This document shows, piece after piece, positions 29,212 to 41,037 of a stretch of 64,000 bases of DNA. Origin of the DNA: Diabrotica undecimpunctata (taxonomy: Eukaryota > Arthropoda > Insecta > Coleoptera > Chrysomelidae); the NCBI RefSeq assembly GCF_040954645.1, contig NC_092806.1, positions 148,394,429 to 148,458,428 of the forward strand. The letters are read 5' to 3'. Made by a program: the position numbers and the translations under genes. The stretch's first letter is position 1, and every line of letters begins with the position of its first letter. Below the pieces are notes generated by a model. It did no database searches. It saw only the letters and a program-made list of their open reading frames with translations, and was not told the DNA's origin.

Positions 29212-31307
29212 TAATATATACATATTATAAAAAGACAAAGAATATATAAAAGTAAGGCTAGAAAACAGACAAAAGCACGAGGAAATAAACAGAGAATGGG
29301 AAGCGTGTAAAACCATCATACAAGACGCGGCCAAAGAGATCCTAGGTCTACAAAAAAAGCCCAAATCAACTGAAGGACAGTGGTTCGATGAAGAGTGTCG
29401 CAACATAACAGAGAGGAAAAATAATGCATATCAACGACTACAACAACGACATAGAACACGAAAGGCAGAGGAGGAATATAGAATGCTAAGGAGGGAAGAG
29501 AAGAAAATACATCGCAAAAAGAAAAGAGAACACATAGAAAAAGAACTCCAAGAAATGGAAGAACTAAATAAACCATCAGAAACCAGAAAATTCTACCAAA
29601 AACTTAACAAAAGTAGAAAAGAATTTAAACCAAGAACAATGATGTGTAGAGGCAAAGAAGGAGATATAGTAACTCAACAGAGTGAAATACTACAAAGATG
29701 GACAGAATTCTTCAAAGAAAAGTTTGAAAAAAACGAAGATCCACTATATGATGGAATTATACTGGATAAAACGGATACCAGAGAAACAACCCCACCTTCA
29801 GTGGCTGAAATGCAAGAAGCAGTTACCAGACTGAAAAACAACAAGTCACCTAGATTAGACAATATCAGCGCAGAATTAATAAAGGAAGGTGGAGACTCCC
29901 TATTCAATGCGATACACGAACTAATAGTGAACATATGGAATAATAAACAACTGCCACAAGACTGGAATACCGGAGTAATTATTCCACTACATAAGAAGGG
30001 AGATCAGCTTCAATGTGAAAACTACCGAGCAATAACGCTACTGACTGTGGCATATAAAATACTGTCAAATATTGTGTATGACCGATTGAGACCATATGCG
30101 GAACAAATAGTTGGGGGATATCAATGTGGTTTCCGCAGGCAGAAGTCCACAATAGATCAGATCTTCGTCTTGAGGCAAATCTTGGAAAAGACTAGTGAAT
30201 TTAATATAGACACACATCATCTTTTCATTGACTTTGAGAGTGCCTATGATAGCATCCATCGAGAATTTCTGATTCATGCACTGAAAGACTTTAATATTCC
30301 AACTTAACTCATTGATATCATAAAACAAACACTTAAAGTACAAAGCAAAATTCGAATTCAAAACGAACTAACAGATACAATTCATGTGAGAACGGGCCTA
30401 CGACAGGGAGATGCCCTATCCTGTATTCTATTCACATTAGAGAAAATAATTAGGGAGTCAAAAGTCAACACCAGAGGAACAATAATAACAAAAAGTGTAC
30501 AAATATTGGCATTTGCAGATGATGTTGATATCATAGCCAGAAGCGAAAGAAAGATGATAGAAGCATTTAATGCGATAGAAAGAGCGGCACAAAACAGTGG
30601 CCTAAAAATTAATGAAATAAAAACCAAATACACGAAGGTCAGTAAATCCAGAATCTGACAATAGGAGACTATAACATCGAAAGCGTGAAAAATTTTCCAT
30701 ACCTAGGTTCACTAGTTACCGCAGATAACAATGTCAGTGAAGAAGTTAAGAGAAGAATACATATCGCTAATAAAACATATAATGGACTAATTAAACATCT
30801 AAGATCTAACATCACAAGAAGCACCAAATGCAAAATATACAAGACCCTGATAAAACCGGTCCTTGTATATGGATCAGAGACATGGACACTATCGAAAAGC
30901 GATGAAAACCTATTAGGCACATTTGAACGAAAAATCCTTAGACACATATATAAGGGGGTAAAGGAAAATGACATATGGCGCAGAAGATATAACTTTGAAC
31001 TGTACACAGCATACAACGAACCCGAGATCATAACATCCATAAAGATCGGACGTCTGCGCTGGATGGGCTATGTTGAACGAATGTTGGAGACTGAAACACC
31101 AAAACATATTATGAGACAAACACCAGTAGGAAGAAGATCAAAGGGAAGACCCAAACTTAGATACATGGAACAAGTGGAGCAAGATCTGAAAACACTTAAG
31201 ATTACCAACTGGAAAAACAAAGCAAGGAACAGAACAGAATGGCGGAAAATCCTAGAACAAGCCAGGACCCAGAAAGGGTTGTCGAGCTACTGATGATGAT
31301 GATGATG
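29212..31307 (+). mobile_element. 5'-truncated RTE-like LINE with 17-bp target duplication
   Basis: Flanked by ATCGCCCCAGACTCTTA at 29195-29211 and 31308-31324, and ends in a (TGA)n run. This gives exact element boundaries: 2096 bp. Confidence 0.92.
29222..31293 (+). pseudogene. RTE-like LINE reverse transcriptase, two disruptions
   Basis: Continuous frame from about 29222 with the basic linker after the endonuclease (QWFDEECRNITERKNNAYQR), then RT blocks LKNNKSPRLDNISAELIKEG, WNTGVIIPLHKKGD, NYRAITLLTVAYKI, CGFRRQKSTIDQIFVLRQI, LFIDFESAYDSI, a stop TAA at 30305 where Lys is expected, RTGLRQGDALSCILF, the catalytic FADD in LAFADDVDIIA, a frameshift/stop at 30656, and the tail YLGSLVTADNNVSEEVKRRI, RWMGYVERMLETETPK, GRPKLRYMEQVEQDL to a stop at 31293. 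The endonuclease is missing by 5' truncation. Only two breaks over ~690 codons indicate a fairly recent copy. Confidence 0.88.
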
Positions 31308-31324
31308 ATCGCCCCAGACTCTTA

Positions 31325-32975
31325 ATATGGGGAATTCTATCCGAATTATCTTGCAATGGATAGTACTTATTTGTTTATTTTATGTTTATACACTACAGGA
31401 AATACCTTGGATTAACTTAAAAATGTTTTCGTAATTAGTAAAACTCTAGATTTTTAGTACTCTAGCGATAGATTTGAAAGTTTTTTGTATTTCCGGAGAA
31501 CTTGTTGAACTTTTTTTGGTTTCTCATTCCATCTTTCTAGTGTTTTTCGTCTTCGATAATAGGTTTACCATGTACCGTTGATCTGAAGATGCATAGAAAA
31601 TTATAGTTTTCGAGACCAGTCGTTGGTACTAGAAAAAATTAATTGTGAGTAAGTCTTATTCTTATTTTTTTATTTAAATCACTGAATACCTTTGTTAGGT
31701 TTTACGTAGCCCATTCGATTTTATTTATCTTGAAGATTTTGCTTTTAAGAATCTTTTATTTTATTGATGATCTGGATACATCAAGCTCCCTTTTTTGCTA
31801 TATTTTCAATAAATATTAAATCAGGAAAGTTAGCATTCAAAAGGCATTTTATGCTTTTCTCTTCGATTTTCTATTAGTAACGACGTAAAAAATGTAGTAC
31901 AATTAAACAAGGAATTTAAGGATGCTGCACCTGGTGTATATATATTTTTGTTTATATTTTATTTTATTTATCACAATAATTTATCCACAATTAGATATAC
32001 TCTAATGTCGTTGACAATAATTTCTGTAATTAAATTTTTTTTATATCAAACAAAACACCTTGTTCATTCCACGCAACGGATTGAATCGCATCCAGACTTC
32101 TCCCTTTATTAGGTCTAAAAATAGTGGATTCAGTTTTCAGTAAAGTGCCGAAGCACTTACTGTTCTTGGCGTAAATTAAAAGAATTTATTTCTAAAAAGA
32201 TTTAGTGAGTTTATCCGAGAGCATTACGAGATTTGATGAATGGGAGTGAACTCGTTGGAACTTGTTCAACAGGCGTTTTTTATTCCTTTTCGCACTGCGG
32301 TGTCTCATATTTAGATGCCCTACTTACAAAAATACATCTTTACTGTAAATTTTGAAATAATGTTAGTTAAAAAGTTTTGTGTGTTTTCATAAATTCATTG
32401 ATATGACTAACGCAAAAACTATACGAGGAGGGTCATAAGTTACAAATAGCAATACAGTAGATTTCTCATTTTAAAATTTAAAAATTTGAACCATTCATGT
32501 GCTTTGTTGGAAGTACTTATAGCTTTCTTATTTAATATGATGAGGTAAAAGGCAAACAAGACTAAGTCACCAATAAGAAATTTTTCAGGGAGTGCGAAAA
32601 ACTTTGCTTTGCTCTAAAAAAAATAATAAGTTCTAATCAATGTTATGCAATAGTATCGGTTCCAAACATGAGATTAAAACACTTATTTTAGTTAGGTTAG
32701 CTAAAAAATAGTTTAAAAAATTGATTTTGTTTTGACAATAAGACCTTTTGCACGAACTCAGTGGAAATAAGTCATTTTGCATGTAAAATGTTGTGGACAT
32801 AAATGGTTTCCATGTAAATAAAGTAAAAAAGCAAAGCAATAAAATAAAGGAGATAATTATAAAGAAAACTATTGTTTTCTGAATAAACTTCTATTTTTAT
32901 AAAATAATATGCCTTACCTAGAGAAAAACATTGTGATAATAGGTAGTTAATGCAACAAACAAACAGTTTTTTTTA
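31325..32975. other. No gene seen apart from a hammerhead-like motif
   Basis: AT-rich. The stretch 31540-31660 resembles 24040-24140 (CTGAAGATG, then ATTGTGAGTAAGTCT), so both derive from one repeat family. Confidence 0.45.
31583..31615 (+). ncRNA. Hammerhead-like motif B, degenerate
   Basis: CTGAAGA (31583-31589), a stem GAAAA/TTTTC (31596-31600 with 31607-31611) and GAGA in place of GAAA. Flanking GTACC (31572-31576) and GGTAC further right could close an outer stem. Related to motif A by flanking sequence. Confidence 0.2.
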
Positions 32976-32979
32976 AATA

Positions 32980-33700
32980 TGGAATTCACAGCGCCCATCG
33001 TCGAGACAGTCACTCATTACTTCCTTCTCCTCATCAGCAGCTGCTGCAGTGGGTTCATCAAAAATGAAACTCTTGTACCAACCAAGGCGTGGGTCAGAAA
33101 AACATTTTCTTCAAATTTTTGTGAACATCTTTGTCTTTTCTTTCGTTAACATATGAGAAAGTGGGAGTTCTTTCAGTCTCACTTATTTAAGATTCTTTTT
33201 CCCTTTGTTTGTCAAAGATACTGTACCTATACCACTGTAGATGTCATGGTGTTCCTGTTAAATTAAAATTATGGGTTTTTTTCGCAACTTATTTTTGCTC
33301 TTCTAAAAACACGGTCGGCGGATAAAAAACTCTGTTCGTGTACAGTGAAATACAATAATATCCTTTAAATTAATGATTTGATGTTTCCAAAAACTGAATC
33401 AGTGTTCTTGGAACAATATTACTTTTATTCTAAGAAACCCAACTATCGCTAAACAATCTTAGTATAGAACAGCATTAAAAATTAGCTTCTTTCAAATAGT
33501 TAAAGAGAGCCGATAATATGTCCACACTGTCTTTTCCTGCCTGCTTGTATGTCCAAGTGTAGAACATGAGGTTTTGAGCTTATAGGTCAGTAATATAAAA
33601 GGTATAAAACCAAAGTTGTCTTGCGTTATAAGTTTCTTGAATTGGACTTTTCGGTTGTGGCTGAATTTGTTGAAGATCAAAGTAAAGATTAACAGAATAA
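32980..33700 (-). pseudogene. C-terminal part of a third DUF7869-like gene
   Basis: Minus-strand fragments in order: FDLQQIQPQPKSPIQETYNA, RQLWFYTFYITDL, FYTWTYKQAGKDSVDILSAL (33490-33690), LRLFSDSW with a stop, a KLRKKPIIL segment near 33290, LKELPLSYVNERKDKDVHKN (near 33140), and DPRLGWYKSFIFDEPTAAAA followed by DEEKEVMSDCLDDG and the stop near 32981. This is the second half of the DDE-like family of which N-terminal pieces lie at 18 kb. The last block alone looks like a clean exon, but the upstream matches show it belongs to this pseudogene. Confidence 0.5.
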
Positions 33701-33943
33701 GAAACGAAAGAATAAAAATACGCCTTTGCTCTTCTTGAATGAATCCGCTTTTTAACCATTAGCTGCGCCTTTCAGCTGATTGTGCTGGTGCACTTTTAAT
33801 TTATTCTTTGAAAAGACAGCACGTACTGGAAGTATCGGAGGCAGATGACTTAAACCTATGTTAATGTTCTACTTAGTGTTACGATAAATATTATGGCGTA
33901 TAAAACTGTAAATATATTATTACTAATTCTTTTCTATTTCCAG

Positions 33944-34260
33944 TAATTTCGGCGCTCAGTTGAAAGACCTGTTAACCTGAAATATGATGAGTCACCCACG
34001 ACTTGAAATTTCCAGAAGCAGGCCAAATAAAAGCAGTATGAACGACCTTCTGGGCTCTTCGATGGGGGATCGCCGTGATTCTCGAATAACGGCATTTTAT
34101 ATTTAAAGAGGAATTTTGTTGTAAACAGAACAGTTAGTTTTTGAACATCGCGTCGAGTTTTTAAAATGTAACGCACGTATTGTAATAAATGTAAATAAAT
34201 TATATAATTATTAGTGTAAAATAAATTGGTTATATTGTACAAATAAAGATTTTAAATAAA
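33944..34260 (+). other. Possible terminal exon after a strong 3' splice site
   Basis: TTACTAATTCTTTTCTATTTCCAG ends at 33943: a branch-point-like ACTAAT, a pyrimidine tract and AG. In one phase the next bases encode NFGAQLKDLLT and a stop at 33978-33980; AATAAA signals follow at 34242-34247 and 34255-34260. No matching upstream exon was found, and other frames are equally possible, so this is a weak call. Confidence 0.2.
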
Positions 34261-34455
34261 CTTGTAAGTGTTATAAGTGTAGAACCTTTAATAATAAATA
34301 AAAACAATAAATTAGGTTAATAATAAAAACATTACATTAGTTTATATGCTTTTTTAAGAGCACTACTTCAAATTTTAGAAAAAGTAAGTTAGGTACCTTT
34401 TGCGTTAACGATTTGTATTCAAATGTCTTTTTAACTTTTTTAATATACTTATGTA

Positions 34456-36172
34456 GGGTAAAGGTGGGAGAGATGGACCAGAAGGATAGTCAGTCCGCTA
34501 GATAAACCTGACTAAGCTTGGCAACAGAGCAAGTCTATCCTACTCTGTTGTATCGTTTAACGTTAGTTGCTTAAGAGACGCCAGTTGTAATGCATCGGTG
34601 CGTACTTGTAGGAGTGTTTTACGATAATTAAAACTGCCACCTGTGATAATTTTATTTGGGTTTTTTAAATTTCATTTTTTTTTAAAAACAGGTGAGTTTG
34701 ACCGCTTATTTGTCAGTTTATTATTGAACTATATTTAAAATGTGTATTATAGAGTAAGAACTACTGCTGTAGTCTGCTAATTTTAAACAATACGGGCTGG
34801 TCCATCTGTCCTCCTATTTGAGGATAGATGGACCACTTACGAGGAGGAGAGTTTGACCAGTATGTTTTGTTTTAGGATTATGCCCAATAAATATATTAGC
34901 AAACAAAATACACCTACGAGAGGTAACTGGACCTGTAGGAAGTGATGCCGTAGATGCTGTAAAGAATGGTGATATGGGTACTAATGAAGCCGCCAAAGCA
35001 TTTGGAATACCCAAAATGACTTTTAGACGTCGAATAAAAACAAACAATATGGATAAGATGAACCGATTGGGTCCAGCTTGTTCTTTAGGAACTGCTGTTG
35101 ATGCTAAAATCGTTAGCCATATAAAAAAAATACAAAAAGCAGGCTTTGCACCAACCAGATCTGAAGTAAGAATCATGACCTTTAATTTAGCTCAGCGATT
35201 AGGAATCCCAAATAAATTTAATATAGACGAAGGTCAATTTTTAAATTCATAAATCTGATAAAATAGTTACTTATTGTCTACTTTTAGGTAAAGCTGGTAA
35301 AAAATGGTTACAACTCTTTTTGAAATGAAGACCTGAAATTTCAATTAGAAAAGCTGAGAACACCTCAATTGCACGAGCTTTAGGAATGTCCAAAGAAACA
35401 GTCGATAACTACTTTTCTGATCTCGAGAGAATTATGACCGAATATAATTTTTATGTTAAACCTGGACACATTTTTAATACTGACGAAACAGGATTACAAC
35501 TAAATACTAGAGCCGGTCAAGTTTTAGCAGAAGGAAAAAGGTTCAGAAGGAATTTTCTTGCCCCCATATTGCATTTTTAAGGGGAAAAATAAAAAAGACG
35601 GGTGGTATTATGGTATGCCACCGGGTTCCAAGATTCACCACGCCACCCCATCAGAAACAGAAACAATGAATTTTCCAGTTAGATCAGATTGTCATCAACC
35701 AGGTCCCTCTGAAATCAGTGGTAAAATATCCTTGCACGGTAGCCCAAACAAGTCATCAATTACTGATAAAGATATAACTCCCGGAAAGGCCCTTGATAAG
35801 GTAATTATGAGGTTCGTAAAAAAATAACTGGGGAGATTACTGCTCAAGACTTTATTAAAATGAAGTAGGATGCCTTGATTAAAAAAAGCTCAAAACCTAT
35901 AAAAAAAACGTAAGAGAAAGCCAAGCGAATCGTCACTATCTGAAGATGTTACTCTAAACGACACTAGTAGTGATGAAAACATGACTGATATTGAAAATGA
36001 GTGTGTTGGGTGCAATGAGATGTAAAAAAGATGACTGGTTACAATGTATTTTTTGTAAGCACTGGTTACATGAAACTTGTACTGTCTTCACTAATCTCTG
36101 TAACAAGTGCGGAAAGTCTCTTGCTATTAAAAAAGAAAAAAGTTTAGCTTGGTCCATCTCTCCTACTCCTAG
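34456..36172 (+). mobile_element. pogo/Tigger-like DNA transposon relic
   Basis: Left end GGGAGAGATGGACCA (34466-34480) is matched by GGTCCATCTCTCC at right (36151-36163), with TA on both outer sides (34454-34455, 36173-36174). The unit GATGGACC occurs five times in or near the ends (34472, 34799 inverted, 34827, 36151 inverted, 36203). The gene inside belongs to the DDE_1/Jerky-like family. The right end is diverged and could lie slightly further out. Confidence 0.6.
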
Positions 36173-36196
36173 TAGCTCATCTCATCTCCACAGTTG
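34974..36196 (+). pseudogene. Jerky/Tigger-like transposase with C-terminal PHD-type finger, broken
   Basis: The N-terminus has the psq-like DNA-binding helix-turn-helix (MGTNEAAKAFGIPKMTFRRR) and AGFAPTRSEVRIMTFNLAQR. After a gap, SKETVDNYFSDLERIM leads to IFNTDETGLQLNTRAGQVLA, containing the first catalytic Asp, then PPYCIFKGKNKKDG. The region with the second and third catalytic acids is deleted: sequence jumps to a Ser/Pro/Lys linker. The C-terminus keeps a C4HC3-like zinc finger with CVGC, CIFC, HETC and CNKC. Frameshifts and stops at about 35250, 35578, 35825 and 35990 make it dead. Confidence 0.7.
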
Positions 36197-36420
36197 AGAA
36201 GAGATGGACCGATGACGTGCCAGTGCATTAAATTTTTTTTACGTTTAAGAATTATAATTTCTAGTTTTTACTTATACCAAAACAAAGTTATGTTATACAA
36301 TTTTTTTCTATTCTAATGTTTTTCACATTCACATCACAATAAAATTATAATGTCTCATCTGATAATGCCAATAAAAATTGGCTTTCAATAATCTGTACAC
36401 TCAATTAACCTCAACCCTTC

Positions 36421-36423
<3 letters not shown>
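36197..36423. other. Non-coding spacer
   Basis: AT-rich; no element recognised. Confidence 0.4.

Positions 36424-36486
<63 letters not shown>
36424..36486. repeat. (TA)n microsatellite, left half
   Basis: About 63 bp of alternating TA, ending exactly at the left end of the inverted-repeat element 36487-37771. Confidence 0.95.
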
Positions 36487-36487
<1 letters not shown>

Positions 36488-37769
36488 CACCCTCAGTGCA
36501 AGACTGCAGTAAGTCAGAATAAGTAAGTTTCGAGATAAAGACGACTTTGTTTATTTTCGTGCTAATATCGGTGAAATAAGACACAAGTTTTAAGAAAAAT
36601 TATCATTTAATTATGATTTGGCATGCTTTTCAGCCTATATTACATTAACCAAAAATAGAAATTTAAATAAAATAATATTAATGCTAAAAAAATTAGGAAT
36701 TTCAAAGTTACAACACTTTTGCACGGAGAAAATTGTTAATCACTACACATTTAGTATTAGAATTTTAAAGTTACAACACTTTTGCATGGAGAAAATTGTA
36801 AAAAGTGTAGACACATTTTCTGTTAGTTGTTGTCCTCTTCTCGTATATCATCTTGGGCCAAAATATTTTTATAAAAACTATGGTGGGCTTATGGTATCAT
36901 ACCCGAATGGCATAAGTATACTAACTCTTTCTTTTTGGCCATTTGAATTTTTCAATATTTTTATTTAAATTCAAAACAAAAGGACTATAATAAAAATATG
37001 CAAATCAGGCTACCTTGAGTAGAGTGATTAACAAAAGGATTGAAATTTACTACCTTGGTAAAAGTTGGGAATTACGGGGGGACAATATGATAAGACAATC
37101 GCCCCCGAAAATTACATGACGATTTAATACAATTTGGGATTTAGTTTTTATAGAACAAGTTTTCTGAGAATAGATATTTTTAACCTGTCAGTATTGTTAA
37201 TACACAAGTTTTAAGATAACTGTTTTTTCTTTCATAAGAAAAAATACTTTTTGGCTGTAAATAATTAGTCTTAATTTATGTGTTTTTAATCCAATCTAAT
37301 AAATAAATGGTCAAACGACATCGCACCCATTTTATGGAAAATATAATGTCACACAAAGGACATACAACTTACATGAATAGATTGGTCTCGTCAATCTTTC
37401 TTTATTGTTTCGGCCGTTAAAGGATTACGTAGACACGCTGTATATTAAAATTAAACACCACAGATATAGATATTAAAATAACAAATATCTTACTTTTTTC
37501 GCGCCTTTCATTGCTTGTTATCGAAACCATTGCAATGTTCCGTGCAAAACTGTTGTAACTCTGTTACATTAGAATTACAACAGTTTTGCACGGAACTTAT
37601 GTACAAAAACGCAAAATAGTTAAACTGTTGTTGTTGTAATATTTAGCCGGTTAAACATTTGAAACTTACTAAAGTTTTACAGGGGATAGATATGCATGTT
37701 TACAATCGAATTCCATGATTACTTCATTTTCATACAATTTTGAGTTACTGCAGTCTTGCACTGAGGGTG

Positions 37770-37771
<2 letters not shown>
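36487..37771. mobile_element. Non-autonomous DNA transposon with 26-bp inverted repeats inside a (TA)n tract
   Basis: Left end 36487-36512 (GCACCCTCAGTGCAAGACTG...) is the exact complement of 37745-37770. Internally a related ~20-bp unit (TTACAACASTTTTGCACGG) occurs at 36707, 36769 and 37575 and inverted at 37538. No transposase frame was recognised; a 116-codon frame at 36618-36968 just covers the repeats. TA-rich target and small size suggest a Tc1/mariner-type or similar non-autonomous element. It splits one microsatellite into two halves. Confidence 0.8.
37538..37595. repeat. Perfect 21-bp inverted repeat
   Basis: 37538-37558 (starting TTCCGTGCAAAACTGTTG) is the exact complement of 37575-37595 across a 16-bp spacer; both arms are versions of the internal unit of the surrounding element and resemble its terminal repeats. 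Confidence 0.9.

Positions 37772-37832
<61 letters not shown>
37772..37832. repeat. (TA)n microsatellite, right half
   Basis: About 61 bp of alternating AT directly after the right end of the element. Confidence 0.95.
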
Positions 37833-37835
<3 letters not shown>

Positions 37836-38514
37836 GGACGCCCATGGTGGCCTACAAAAGTCAAATAGTCGGTATAAAATATATGTAAACTCTTCGCAAT
37901 TGCCGTAACTTTCTAACACTAACTTTATAATAAAATTTTTAACTCACTTCTAGCTAACTTCAGTTTGGCAGTTTATTACTTATTGTCGTTCGTTCAGCAG
38001 AGAAATTTAATCTCACCAATTTAGACGCTTATGTTAATTTCCACATTCTCATATTAGGGGAAAGGAGACATTAATATATATAAGAAAAGCAACGAGAACA
38101 ATCTAGTATGTTCTTTGTCAGAATAATTGCGAAATGAAGGTTATTCATGTTTAATTTATTATGCAGCGGATTAGATTAAGTTTGCAAATCAGGATCGTAT
38201 ACTGCAATAGCTAGGTAGTGAGTTTCTATTACGGCGTTTGAACTTAATTTCCCGAATGTATATACTTGTAATTAGGTATACACAAGAGATTTAAATTTGA
38301 TACCAGATAAGACTCTTACTGTATGTTAACATTATGTCTCTCTAATTATATTTCAAATATCGCTTTTTATTTTTTAAACAAATATGAAATGTATTCAAAC
38401 TAGCTTTGAAAATAAATAAAAAGTTATATTTTATAAAAAATTTTATTTAATATTTAGTAGTAGTAGTATAGTACTGTCATCTTTCTAAGAGACACATTAG
38501 TATTTAGCTTAGTG
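37833..38514. other. No gene seen
   Basis: AT-rich spacer without recognised features. Confidence 0.4.
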
Positions 38515-40498
38515 CGTTACCATTGTGGAGTTTAAAGGAGTAGTGAGGCGCAATACAAGGTGTTGCTTTCAGATAACACCTCTAGCCCCTCCTACTCAAT
38601 TCCTATCCTCACATCCAAGAAGTGTGATCTTGATCACACGCGTGAACCCCCGTAAACCTGAGCAACCCTATTGAAGATTGGGTAACCAACCCCAATGGAA
38701 TGTAGGGTCAGGGCGGACGAGGAAGGGAGAAAGCTTAGCTTGTTCAGAAGCTACAGCCAGCAGCCCTGGCACTGGACTCGGGTGCAATAGGCCGATAACC
38801 TGTTCATCTTAAACTCAGCTATCACGAATGCTACGAACAATGAACTAACCGGACGGACCAACGGACAACGACCAAAGCTACGGAATAAGGACTTAATGAT
38901 GGATTTACGACTGGAAACCTGGAATGTCCAAACCATGCTACAGGCAGGCAAAATGCAAAGTATTGCACAGGAACTATTGAAGTACGAAGTAGACATAGCG
39001 GCCCTCCGAGAAATCAGATTTAAAGGGCATGGTTGCACAAATAAAAAATAATACAGTATGTACTACTGTGAAGCAGAAAGACAAGGAGACTTTGGAGTGG
39101 GTTTTATGGTAAACCATAGATGCCGCAGCTCAGTATTGGGTTTCACTCCAGTTAATGAAAGAATATGCAAAATACGTCAAAGGAGAAAATTTCATAATAT
39201 TACAATTATTAATATCCATGCCCCAACAGAAACAGCAGATGAACTAGTAATCGATCAATTCTATGACCCACTACAAGTAGAATGTGAAAATGCACAGAAG
39301 AGAGATGCAATTATAGTCCTGAATGATATAACCGCGAAGCTGAGAAAAGAGCCAATATATGCAGAATCCTTTGGTAAGCATAGTTTACATGATATTACCA
39401 GCAACAACGGTATAAGAGTGGCACAGTTGGCAATGGCAACTAAGAGTTTTTAGTACGTGTTAAGTGATCACGTATAAATATCTAAGCGGTCGGCAACCTC
39501 CGTAACGGATGTTAGAACTTACAGAGGCGCAAATTGCGATTTGGACCATTTATTGGTTATATCGAAGATAAAACAAAGAATATCAATGGTAAGAAAAGAG
39601 AAAGGCGCCAAATAAAGAAAATGGAATACATATATGTTTAAAAATCATAAAACGAAGAATGAGTACCAGCAGAAAATAAAAGTAATATTAAATGAAAAAG
39701 GAGAACAAAACAACATTCAAGAAGAATGGAATGTCATCCAAACGACAAAACATCTAAAAAATAACAAAGCACCTGGCACAGATGGAATAACTGCAGAACT
39801 GATAAAGAATCGTGGACATGCGCTATGGAGTCGTCTTTATAAACTAATGGACCAGTTTGTCAATAGTAAAAGGAAGGATAAGTGAATTGTTTTCTGTCTC
39901 ACTTTCTGGCAAATTTGCACTTTTAGTTGTATATAATCAAGGAAAGTATCACTGTAGTTTTTTAGGAGACAAATTTAAAATGTTTTAGCTAATGCATTAG
40001 TTATTTTAAAAGCAGTTAGAAATTTCATGATTGATTTCTCTTAATGACGCAATCTGTAAAAACAAACACCTAAGACAATACACAAAAACAATAATCTCTG
40101 GAGCAGCAATTAGACCTATATTAACATAAACGGTGGAGACAAGACCTGACACATCTAAAACGAGACGACTACTAGAAACAACAGAGATGAAAATACTCCG
40201 GCGAATATCAGTGAAAAGTCTGTTGCATAGGGAGAGAAGGGAAAACATAAGAAGAGCATGCAATATATAAGACATAAATGGATTGGTGACAAAACGAAAA
40301 CAGGAGTGGAACAAACACAGTAGAATGGCAGAGGATAGGATAGTACGAATAGCACGACATAAGTCACCAAATGGACAAAGAAGTATTGGCAGATAAAGAA
40401 AAAAAAGGTGCGATAATTTAAACAATTTTAGAAGCTAATATTAAAGAAGAAACAGGCTTTAAAGCCTACATACAAGAAGGAAGAAGAAGAAGAAGCAA
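38515..40498 (+). pseudogene. RTE-like LINE: 5' UTR, endonuclease, then internally deleted RT
   Basis: A GC-richer 5' leader (38515-38890) resembling LINE 5' UTRs precedes the endonuclease: LRLETWNVQTMLQAGKMQSI at 38902, AALREIRFKG, FHNITIINIHAPT, IIVLNDITAKL (where LGDFNAKLG is normal, so a key block is altered), then LDHLLVISKIKQR. The RT is only hinted at by LKNNKAPGTDGITAELIKN (39748-39810), after which most of RT is missing. The tail RRLLETTEMKILRRI, RMAEDRIVRIARHKSPNGQR (40160-40400) belongs to such a LINE and ends in a (GAA)n run at 40480-40498. Several stops (for example 39051, 39451) show it is dead. Confidence 0.7.
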
Positions 40499-40589
40499 AT
40501 AAAATACATGTTTGTTGATTGTACTTTTACAACTACTGCTTTGATGTAATATAGGTCATAAATAACTATTAGCTTAAACTTTTTTTACT

Positions 40590-40690
40590 TTTGCTTTTAT
40601 AGATATAGAGAAGGCATTTAACAATTCATCAGAGTCTATTAACTATAAAGCAACAGAAAACGGTATACTATCCAGCCATATAAAGCCAGC
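40590..40690 (+). pseudogene. Tiny RT fragment
   Basis: Encodes DIEKAFNNSSESI, the RT block around the first catalytic Asp (DIEGAFNN type). Nothing else of that LINE is next to it; the flank was then hit by the LINE tail at 40716. Confidence 0.4.
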
Positions 40691-40715
40691 ATAATAGGTA
40701 GCTCGGTTAGACACT

Positions 40716-41026
40716 TTCCTTCTTAGGATGCCTGTCCGTTCCGAACGATGGCGATTATTCTGGCTATGATGACTTTGTTGGTTACTATACGGAATAGCTG
40801 TATTAAGGTCTTTCTATACCGGTTAGCAAGCCAGGATATTCTTTTTCGTCCTGGGGCCCTTTTTCCTTCAATTTTACCTTGCAAAATGCATTGTAGTAGC
40901 CCATATCTGCCTTGATTTCTCATTATATATCCCAAGTACTGCAGCTTACGGCCCTTCACGATGTTGACCAAATACGCGGTTTTGTTTATCCTCCGTAGTA
41001 CTTTTTCATTGATTACTTTAGTCATT
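40716..41026 (-). mobile_element. 5'-truncated LINE tail with 11-bp target duplication
   Basis: Flanked by GGTTAGACACT at 40705-40715 and 41027-41037. The minus strand encodes only a LINE C-terminal tail: TKVINEKVLRRINKTAYLVN, RKLQYLGYIMRNQGRYGLLQ, GRKRISWLANRYRKTLIQLF, VIIARIIAIVRNGQAS. The same family tail occurs at 60825-61180. Confidence 0.85.
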
Positions 41027-41037
41027 GGTTAGACACT

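Noticed and set aside
32980..33080. Clean 40-codon minus-strand frame (FIFDEPTAAAADEEKE...) as a host exon
   Set aside because: Sequence upstream on the same strand matches the C-terminal half of the DUF7869-like family, so this is the end of that pseudogene.
36618..36968. 116-codon frame inside the (TA)n-flanked element
   Set aside because: It is made of the element's internal repeats (KLQHFC-EKIV twice) and shows no transposase motif.
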